Positions 5,712 to 13,078 of a stretch of 13,078 nucleotides of DNA are shown piece by piece. The stretch's first letter is position 1; each line of letters starts with the position of its first letter. The DNA lies in the NCBI GenBank assembly GCA_021814735.1, contig JAKAHX010000014.1, positions 1 to 13,078 of the forward strand, written 5' to 3'. This stretch comes from Chloroflexota bacterium. GTDB lineage: Bacteria; Chloroflexota; Limnocylindria; Limnocylindrales; CSP1-4. The notes beneath the pieces were generated by a model, which made no database searches, was not told the origin of the DNA, and worked only from the letters and a program-made list of their open reading frames with translations. The translations under genes were made by a program, and so were the position numbers.

Positions 5712-6765
5712 CCGCGGGCTGCGCGAAGACCATCCGGCCGGCGACCGTCTGGAGGACACGGGTCACCGCGACGTTCACGTCGCGGTCCATGCGGCGCGCA
5801 CCACCCTCGACCACGACCATCGTGCCGTCGTCGAGGAAGGCCACGCCCTGCCCGGGCTCCTTGCCCTCCTGGATCACGTGGACCTGCAGGTGATCACCCG
5901 GGAGAAACGCCGGCTTCACGGCGTTGGCCAGCGAGTTCATGTTGAGGACCCGCAGCCCCTCGAGCTCCGCCACCTTGTTCAGGTTGAGGTCATTGGTCAG
6001 GATGGCCGCTCCCCTCGTCTTCGCCAGCGCGACCAGCTTCGCATCGACCTCGGGGATCCCGGGAACGTCGTCGTCGCTGATCTCGACCCGCATGTGCTCG
6101 CTGCGGCGCAGCTCGTTGAGGATGTCCAGGCCACGTCTGCCCCGGGCCCGCTTCCGCGCGTCCGACTGGTCGGCGATGTACTGCAGCTCGGCCAGCACGA
6201 AGCGCGGCACGATGAGCGTGCCGAACAGGAAGCCGCTCGCCACCACGTCCGCGATGCGGCCGTCGATGATGGCGCTGGTGTCGACCACGATGAACGGTGC
6301 GCCGGATGGGGCCGCCGGCTCGCGTCGGACGGGGAGGAGTCCCATCGCCTCGATCGCCTCCGCCAGGTCGTGCCGCTTGGCAACGGTGAGGCCGAGCATC
6401 CCGAGGCCCAGCACCAGGGAGACGCCGATCGGCAGGTAGCGGCCGTACGGGTCCGGGAACCGAGCCAGCGGCAGCCCCAGCAGGAGGCCCATGAGCAGCC
6501 CGATCAGGAGGCCCGCGATCGCGGTGACGAACTCGCCGGTGGAGAGCGCGCGGACGCCGCGCACGAGCCAGCCGGCCGGCTCGATGGTGAGGTAGGGGAG
6601 GATCAGGAAGCCGACCACGAGCCACGCCACGACCCAGAGCGCGAACAGGAAGTTCCCGCTCGGCGTCTCACTGAAGAGGCCCGTGCCTCCCAGGTCGATC
6701 GACGCAAGCTGGATGCCGACCAGCATGCCGAGAATCGCGCCGAGCAGCCGTACGAACCTGGACAT
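5704..6765 (-). CDS. Membrane-anchored PIN/TRAM-domain protein (YacL-like), putative RNase
   Basis: The protein is 353 residues from the ATG at 6763-6765 (MSRFVRLLGAILGM). Four hydrophobic segments (about 4-20, 38-60, 79-100, 110-130) anchor it in the membrane. A PIN nuclease domain follows (about 157-280): FIVVDTSAIIDGR (D162), LAEL (E193), EVDAKLVALA (D241) and LTNDLNL (D259) supply the acidic metal-binding residues. A TRAM RNA-binding domain ends the protein (about 284-345, FLPGDHLQVHV). The architecture and position match YacL of Bacillus, between radA and ispD. All acidic residues are present, so it may be an active endoribonuclease, but the substrate is unknown. It starts 67 bp after radA, lacks a clear Shine-Dalgarno, and overlaps ispDF by 8 bp. 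Reading further upstream in frame is possible but runs into the radA antisense region and is not family-like. Confidence 0.92.
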   Translation of the reverse strand: MSRFVRLLGAILGMLVGIQLASIDLGGTGLFSETPSGNFLFALWVVAWLVVGFLILPYLTIEPAGWLVRGVRALSTGEFVTAIAGLLIGLLMGLLLGLPLARFPDPYGRYLPIGVSLVLGLGMLGLTVAKRHDLAEAIEAMGLLPVRREPAAPSGAPFIVVDTSAIIDGRIADVVASGFLFGTLIVPRFVLAELQYIADQSDARKRARGRRGLDILNELRRSEHMRVEISDDDVPGIPEVDAKLVALAKTRGAAILTNDLNLNKVAELEGLRVLNMNSLANAVKPAFLPGDHLQVHVIQEGKEPGQGVAFLDDGTMVVVEGGARRMDRDVNVAVTRVLQTVAGRMVFAQPADD

Positions 6766-6786
6766 CCGGCTGGCGAGCGTACCACA

Positions 6787-6800
6787 GGGGGCCTGCCCCC
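6787..6800 (-). other. Small G/C hairpin between radA and the PIN/TRAM gene
   Basis: On the minus strand GGGGG-CAGG-CCCCC forms a 5-bp stem with a 4-nt loop in the 67-bp gap (6766-6832). No T-run follows. It could be a weak pause, attenuator or mRNA-stabilising hairpin, or chance in GC-rich DNA. Confidence 0.25.
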
Positions 6801-6832
6801 AAGACGCACCCGGGCCGGTCGGAGACCGTCGC

Positions 6833-8353
6833 TCAGGGCGTTGGCGCACCCTCCGCGGCGGGCGCCAGTGCGAGCGTGACGGCCTCGCGGAGCGTGCCGC
6901 AGGCGACCACGCGCAGGCCGCCGACCCGGTCCGGGACCTCGCCGCTCTGCCGGCCTCGTTCCGCCGGCACGATCGCGCGCTCGAATCCCAGGCGCTCGGC
7001 CTCGCGCAGCCGCCTGGCAAGTCCCGAGATCGGGCGCAGCTCGCCGAGGAGCCCGATCTCGCCGGCTGCCACCGTCCCGGGACGTACCGGTCGGTCACGC
7101 AGCGACGACGCGAGGGCGAGCGCCAGCGGGAGGTCCAGTGCCGGCTCCTCGATCGCCAGGCCCCCCGCGACACTGGCGTAGACGTCGTGGGAAGCCAGCC
7201 CGATCCCGGCCCGTCGCGCCAGCACGGCGAGCAGCAGGGCGAGCCGGTTCTGGTCGATCCCGCTGGCAGTCCGGCGCGGGGTCCCGTAGGCCACCGGCGC
7301 CACGAGCGCCTGCACCTCGACCATGAGCGGACGGCTGCCTTCCAGGGTCGCCCCGATCGCGGACCCCGGGGCCCCGCGGTCCGCGTCCGCGAGGAAGGCA
7401 CGTGCCGGGTCGGTCACCTCGCGGAGGCCCTCCTCCCCCATCGCGAAGACCCCCACCTCCTCGGTGGAGCCGAAGCGGTTCTTGGTGGCGCGCAGCAACC
7501 GCAGTCCGCCGCCCCGGTCGCCCTCCAGGGCGAGCACGGCATCCACCAGGTGCTCGAGCGTCTTGGGGCCGGCCAGGCTGCCGTCCTTGGTCACGTGGCC
7601 CACCAGGACGACGGGGACACCATCGTTCTTGGCGTACTGGAGCAGGCGGAGCGCTGCCTCGCGGACCTGGCCCACGGACCCCGGAGGGCCGTCCAGCTCG
7701 TCAAGCGCCACGGTCTGGACCGAGTCGACCACCAGGACCGCGGGCCGCACGTCCCGGGCCCGCTCCACGATCCGTTCTACGTCGGTCTCGGCCACCACGA
7801 GGATCGAGGCACCGGCGGGGCCGTCGACCAGCCCGAGCCGCCTCGCGCGCAGGCGCAACTGCCCGGCCGACTCCTCGCCACTCGCGTACAGCACCGTGTC
7901 GACCGGCCCTGGAGCATCGTTGGCACCGGTCGATGCGCCGGGCGTCGGCCGGGCGCGCGCGCCGGGCGACGTGGCGCCGCCGGGAGATCCGCTACCTCCC
8001 GGCGCCCGCGTCGCGATCCCCGCCGCCGCCGCCAGGACCAGCGTGGACTTGCCGACGCCCGGTTCCCCGCCCAGCAGGACCAGGCTCCCTGGCACCAGGC
8101 CCCCGCCGAGCACGCGGTCCAGCTCGCCGATCCCGGTGCTGCGACGCGCCACCTCCGATTCCTGGATGTCGCGGAGCGGCGTCGGCGGCGTGCCACCCTC
8201 CAGGGTCCGCGTCGCGACGCGGGTGCGGCCCGGTTCACGCACCAGGGTCTCGACCAGGGTGTTCCAAGCCTCGCACGCGCGGCACTGCCCTTCCCAGCGC
8301 GGGAAGGACGCGCCGCAGGCCTGGCAGACGAAGCGGCTCGTGGGCCGCGCCAC
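6833..8353 (-). CDS. radA: DNA repair protein RadA (Sms)
   Basis: RadA is a RecA-like, DnaB-like ATPase that drives branch migration in recombination and repair. The 506-residue protein shows all family parts: an N-terminal zinc finger (C10, C13, C24, C27), Walker A GEPGVGKS (96-103), YASGEES (156-162), Walker B AVLVVDSVQT (205-214), the RadA signature KNRFGSTEEVGVF (291-303) and a Lon-protease-like C-terminal domain with GEIGLLGELRPI (431-442). Between the Walker A helix and YASGEES is an insert of about 36 residues (117-152), rich in Gly, Ser, Pro and Ala, which E. coli RadA lacks. It explains a length some 50 above usual. The GTG start (8351-8353) lies one base after the clpC stop, has no clear Shine-Dalgarno, and begins MARPTSRFVCQACG as expected, so it is probably translated by coupling to clpC. 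Confidence 0.95.
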   Translation of the reverse strand: MARPTSRFVCQACGASFPRWEGQCRACEAWNTLVETLVREPGRTRVATRTLEGGTPPTPLRDIQESEVARRSTGIGELDRVLGGGLVPGSLVLLGGEPGVGKSTLVLAAAAGIATRAPGGSGSPGGATSPGARARPTPGASTGANDAPGPVDTVLYASGEESAGQLRLRARRLGLVDGPAGASILVVAETDVERIVERARDVRPAVLVVDSVQTVALDELDGPPGSVGQVREAALRLLQYAKNDGVPVVLVGHVTKDGSLAGPKTLEHLVDAVLALEGDRGGGLRLLRATKNRFGSTEEVGVFAMGEEGLREVTDPARAFLADADRGAPGSAIGATLEGSRPLMVEVQALVAPVAYGTPRRTASGIDQNRLALLLAVLARRAGIGLASHDVYASVAGGLAIEEPALDLPLALALASSLRDRPVRPGTVAAGEIGLLGELRPISGLARRLREAERLGFERAIVPAERGRQSGEVPDRVGGLRVVACGTLREAVTLALAPAAEGAPTP

Positions 8354-8354
8354 G

Positions 8355-10835
<2,481 letters not shown>

Positions 10836-10860
10836 GGAAGTCGAAGCGCCCTTTCGGCGG

Positions 10861-10918
10861 GGGGCTCCGAGCGGCCCGCCCGTCGCCCAATCCTAGCACG
10901 GGGCCCTCGGAGCTCCCC
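10861..10918 (-). promoter_or_regulatory. Candidate clpC promoter within an inverted repeat
   Basis: On the minus strand an extended -10 (TGC-TAGGAT, hexamer at 10890-10895) predicts a start near 10883, about 48 nt before the clpC ATG. No good -35 is present. The -10 is flanked by an inverted repeat: CTCCGAG at 10906-10912 with CTCGGAG at 10865-10871, plus GGGG/CCCC outside with a 2-nt offset. This could be an operator or a leader hairpin. It does not match CIRCE or the CtsR heptad repeats. Confidence 0.35.
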
Positions 10919-11127
10919 GCGTGACCCCCCTTGCGAGATCTTCGTTCCCGGCGCCGCGGCGGATGCACGCGAGCCGATGGCCTGGCGCACGGATCGCCCC
11001 GGAGGCCGCTCCGCCCGAGGAGCCGATCGGGCCCGGGGCCGAGCGGGCGCGGTCCCTCCGGGCCGCACCCGCGGTGGCACGTGCAGCCGCGTTGCAGCGT
11101 GGACCGGGGCCGCACCGCGTGCATATG
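10919..11127. other. Gene-free GC-rich spacer upstream of clpC
   Basis: Between the clpC promoter candidate and the rpsA terminator I see no tRNA T-loop, no riboswitch I recognise and no open frame with family-like protein sequence. Open frames here are arginine- and proline-rich products of GC-rich DNA. A GCATATGC palindrome at 11121-11128 abuts the terminator. Confidence 0.5.
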
Positions 11128-11161
11128 CGAACGGCCCGCCGGCGGACCGGCGGGCCGTTCG
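11128..11161 (-). terminator. rpsA terminator hairpin, 15 bp
   Basis: A perfect 15-bp inverted repeat with a 4-nt loop (11128-11142 with 11147-11161, GAACGGCCCGCCGG core) lies 20 nt after the rpsA stop. No T-run follows, so it is an I-shaped or Rho-assisted type, common in high-GC bacteria. It is symmetric, but both flanking genes read leftward and only rpsA needs it. Confidence 0.75.
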
Positions 11162-11181
11162 TGATCAGGATCGGCCGGGAT

Positions 11182-13002
11182 TCAGCCCTCGCCCTCCTGC
11201 TCCGCTTCCGCGGCTGCCACCTGACGGCGGACCTGCGCGAACGCGGCGGCCAGCGTGTTGTCGATCCCGCCCTCGGGCTCCTGGATGGCCTGGGAGGGGT
11301 CGTAGCCGCGCTCAGGGCGCGGACGCCGCTCGCGCGGCTCGGGCGCCGGGCGGGCCGGCGGTTCCTCGGCCTGCTTGAGGCTCAGGCCCAGGCGGTGCCG
11401 CTCGGAGTCGAGGGAGATGATCTTGAGCTTCAGCGTCTGGCCCTCGTGCACGACGTCACTGGGGTGCGCGACACGCTGGTGCGACAGCTCGCTGATGTGG
11501 ATCAGACCCTCCAGGCCGTCGCGGACCCGCACGAAGGCGCCGAAGTTCACGATCTTGGTGACCGTGCCGTCGATGACGTCGCCGACCTTGAAGTCCGCCA
11601 CGGTGGAGTGCCAGGGATCCGGCTGGAGCCGGCGGATCGAGAGGCTGATCCGTCCGCGCTCGTGGTTGATGTCGATGACCTCGGCATCCACCTGGTCCCC
11701 GACGCGGTAGCCCGCTTCGGGGTTGTTCACCTTGTTCCAGGAGAGTTCGCTCTTGTGGACGAGGCCGTCGATCCCGCCGAGATCGATGAAGACACCGAAC
11801 GGGGCGATGGACCGCACGGTACCGGAGACCTTCTGGCCGACCTGCAGGCTGCTGAAGAGCTCATCGCGCTTCTCGCGCCGCTCCTCGTACAGCGCCACCT
11901 TCTCCGAGAGGATCAGACGGTTGGCCTTGCGGTTGACCTCGAGGATCTTGAGCCGGAGCCGACGCCCCACGTACGGCTGGAGCTTCTCGGCGATCTCCTG
12001 GGCGGCGTCCCGGGGCTGCTCGTTCTGCGGGCGCCGCGGGAAGTCGACGATCTGGCTGATCGGAACGAAGCCACGGATGCCGCAGTCGACGATCAGGCCG
12101 CCCTTGTTGTGGTCGATCACGGGGGCCTCGATGATCGCGCCGGCCTCGAGCTGTTCCTGCATGGCGCGCCACTTGCGCTCGAGCCCGGCTCGGCGCAGCG
12201 ACAGGACCGCGTGCCCCTCGTTCGACTCGGGCTGCAGGACGTAGACGAGCACCTGGTCGCCCACCGCCGGCTGCGGCTGGCTGTCGGCGTGGCGGCCGAA
12301 GAGCTCGCGGTTGCTGACCACGCCCTCGCTCTTCGCGCCGATGTCGACGAGGATCTCGTCCCGGTCGACGCGGACGACCGTCCCTTCGACCACGTCACCG
12401 TGCTTGAAGGAGCGGATGTCCCCTTCCTGCTGCTGCAGGAGCTCAGCCATGGTGGTCGGTTCGGGACGCTCCGGGCGCGGGGTGGTGCCCGCCTCGGCCG
12501 CGGGGGCGAGCGAGCGTTCCTCCTCGGAGGGGGCAGGCGGTGCGACCTCGACCTCGGCGGCCGCGGGTTCGACGGTGGCAGGCTCGGGTGCCACCGGCGC
12601 CTCCACGGGGGCGGCCCCCGCGGCCGGCGCCTCTCCGACACCCGCGGCGCCCTCCGCCGCCGGGGCGGCCTCTGCGGGCGACTCCTCGGCAGCCGGGGCG
12701 GCCTCTGTGGGCGATGGCGGCGCAGCCTCCTGCTCGGCGGTGGCCCCGGGGGCCGCCGCAACGGCGGCCTCGGGAGCCCGCGACATCGCGGCCTCGGGGG
12801 CCGCGATGTCTCCGCCAACGGCGGGTTCGATCGCCGGGGCGGCCTCCGCCACCTGCTCACCGGCTGCGGCGGCACTCTCGGTCGTGGTGCTCATTCCGGC
12901 GGGCTCGTCGGCGGCTTCGCCGACGCGCTCCTCGACCACGGTGGAAGCGGGGGCTGTCGCCTCGGCCTCCATGGTCGTCCCGCCCGTCTCGTCCTGGCTC
13001 AA
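11182..13002 (-). CDS. rpsA: 30S ribosomal protein S1 (four S1 domains) with a long acidic N-terminal extension
   Basis: S1 binds mRNA on the 30S subunit and helps initiate translation. The 606-residue protein carries four S1 (OB-fold) repeats at about 199-271, 285-368, 385-457 and 470-543. The third and fourth are most canonical (GTVRSIAPFGVFIDLGGIDG; GTVTKIVNFGAFVRVRDG with LIHISELS). A charged Arg/Pro/Glu tail follows. Residues 1-184 are a low-complexity Ala/Pro/Glu extension. I chose the TTG at 13000-13002 because GAGGAG (13009-13014) lies exactly 6 nt upstream. An ATG at 12970-12972 and an internal ATG at 12448-12450 (MAELLQQQEG, the likely ancestral start) have no Shine-Dalgarno. An ATG at 13069-13071 would put a terminator hairpin inside the gene. 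It has its own terminator, so it is separate from the clpC operon. The number of S1 repeats fits Chloroflexota and Gram-positive types rather than the six of E. coli. Confidence 0.93.
   Translation of the reverse strand: MSQDETGGTTMEAEATAPASTVVEERVGEAADEPAGMSTTTESAAAAGEQVAEAAPAIEPAVGGDIAAPEAAMSRAPEAAVAAAPGATAEQEAAPPSPTEAAPAAEESPAEAAPAAEGAAGVGEAPAAGAAPVEAPVAPEPATVEPAAAEVEVAPPAPSEEERSLAPAAEAGTTPRPERPEPTTMAELLQQQEGDIRSFKHGDVVEGTVVRVDRDEILVDIGAKSEGVVSNRELFGRHADSQPQPAVGDQVLVYVLQPESNEGHAVLSLRRAGLERKWRAMQEQLEAGAIIEAPVIDHNKGGLIVDCGIRGFVPISQIVDFPRRPQNEQPRDAAQEIAEKLQPYVGRRLRLKILEVNRKANRLILSEKVALYEERREKRDELFSSLQVGQKVSGTVRSIAPFGVFIDLGGIDGLVHKSELSWNKVNNPEAGYRVGDQVDAEVIDINHERGRISLSIRRLQPDPWHSTVADFKVGDVIDGTVTKIVNFGAFVRVRDGLEGLIHISELSHQRVAHPSDVVHEGQTLKLKIISLDSERHRLGLSLKQAEEPPARPAPEPRERRPRPERGYDPSQAIQEPEGGIDNTLAAAFAQVRRQVAAAEAEQEGEG
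12659..12714 (-). repeat. Imperfect 33-bp tandem repeat inside rpsA
   Basis: Two 23-base copies (12659-12681 and 12692-12714) start 33 bp apart and differ at one base. They encode the repeated SP(T/A)EAAPAAE pattern of the S1 extension. This suggests the extension grew partly by in-frame duplication of 11-codon units. Confidence 0.6.
12782..12810. repeat. 12-bp perfect inverted repeat inside rpsA coding sequence
   Basis: GACATCGCGGCC (12782-12793) and GGCCGCGATGTC (12799-12810) are perfect inverted copies with a 5-nt loop. It lies in the codons for DIAAPEAAMS of the extension. The mRNA could form a strong hairpin about 190-220 nt after the start codon. Confidence 0.6.
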
Positions 13003-13008
13003 TGTCCT

Positions 13009-13014
13009 CTCCTC
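13009..13014 (-). promoter_or_regulatory. Strong ribosome-binding site that fixes the rpsA TTG start
   Basis: GAGGAG on the minus strand, 6 nt before TTG at 13000-13002. It is the only strong Shine-Dalgarno ahead of any in-frame start in this gene. Confidence 0.75.
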
Positions 13015-13033
13015 GTCAAACCTGCCCCGGCGC

Positions 13034-13066
13034 AAAACAACAACGCCTGAGCCGGCGCTCAGGCGT
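13034..13066 (-). terminator. Intrinsic terminator or attenuator directly upstream of rpsA
   Basis: On the minus strand a perfect 10-bp stem ACGCCTGAGC/GCTCAGGCGT (13057-13066 with 13043-13052, loop GCCG) is followed by TGTTGTTTTG (13042-13033), seven T in ten. It is the only hairpin in the window with a T-rich tail. It may end a gene beyond the right edge, or attenuate rpsA, since only about 19 nt separate it from the rpsA ribosome-binding site. Confidence 0.75.
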
Positions 13067-13078
13067 GGCATCCGCAGG

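Noticed and set aside
5712..5759. Upstream start for ispDF at 5759
   Set aside because: It would lengthen the overlap with the PIN/TRAM gene to 56 bp and add a Ser/Arg-rich leader absent from IspD; ATG at 5711 or 5702 is more natural.
3213..6879. Very long open frames on the plus strand (for example 3213-5945 and 4072-6879)
   Set aside because: They lie opposite cysS, ispDF and the PIN/TRAM gene, all with clear family motifs. Their translations are Arg/Pro/Ser-rich with no recognisable domain, as expected antisense to GC-rich genes.
6766..7401. In-frame upstream extension of the PIN/TRAM gene to about 7401
   Set aside because: It would overlap radA in another frame for hundreds of bases. 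The ATG at 6765 gives the normal family length and begins at the first membrane segment.
10861..10918. CIRCE or CtsR operator at clpC
   Set aside because: Neither the TTAGCACTC-N9-GAGTGCTAA pattern nor GGTCAAA heptad repeats occur; only a short TAGCAC resemblance is seen near the -10.
13003..13071. rpsA start at the ATG 13069-13071
   Set aside because: The terminator hairpin and T-tract would lie inside the coding sequence, and the TTG at 13000-13002 has a far better ribosome-binding site.

Overview
This is a very GC-rich window from a bacterial chromosome in which every gene I can support is read from the minus strand. It is a core housekeeping block, not a mobile or defence island. The order rpsA / clpC - radA - PIN/TRAM - ispDF - cysS - rlmB / tRNA-Thr - tRNA-Tyr - tRNA-Thr - tuf is a shortened form of the clpC-to-rlmB neighbourhood known from Bacillus, followed by the tRNA-tuf arrangement known from many bacteria. 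High GC, GTG and TTG starts, a fused IspD-IspF and an S1 protein with four S1 repeats fit a member of Chloroflexota (perhaps a Limnocylindria- or Thermomicrobia-like lineage). That assignment is inference from gene order and sequence style. A high-GC Actinomycetota relative is less likely but not excluded.

Layout in the direction of transcription (right to left). At 13034-13066 an intrinsic terminator or attenuator lies just upstream of rpsA (11182-13002). rpsA ends at a 15-bp hairpin terminator (11128-11161). A gene-free stretch of about 290 bp holds a likely clpC promoter inside an inverted repeat. Then come clpC (8355-10835), radA (6833-8353), a membrane-anchored PIN/TRAM protein (5704-6765), ispDF (4542-5711), cysS (3099-4511) and rlmB (665-3106). 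Several of these overlap or nearly touch, so they look like one operon with coupled translation. After a hairpin at 581-600, two tandem sigma-70-type promoters (547-575 and 513-541) drive tRNA-Thr(TGT), tRNA-Tyr(GTA), tRNA-Thr(GGT) and the start of tuf, which runs off the left edge.

Together the genes serve translation (S1, CysRS, the RlmB 23S rRNA methyltransferase, tRNAs, EF-Tu), protein quality control (ClpC), recombination and repair (RadA), probable RNA processing (PIN/TRAM) and isoprenoid precursor synthesis (IspDF).

The unusual parts are in the details. RlmB carries a roughly 375-residue Arg/Gly/Pro/Trp-rich N-terminal extension and a roughly 195-residue Gly/Pro/Ala-rich tail. S1 carries a 184-residue Ala/Pro/Glu extension. 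RadA has a low-complexity insert next to its ATPase core. The spacer between two tRNAs can fold into an interlocked, pseudoknot-like RNA with a GNRA-capped hairpin. rpsA starts only a few bases after a terminator-like hairpin, which suggests attenuation. No CRISPR array, insertion sequence, phage gene or toxin-antitoxin module was found.
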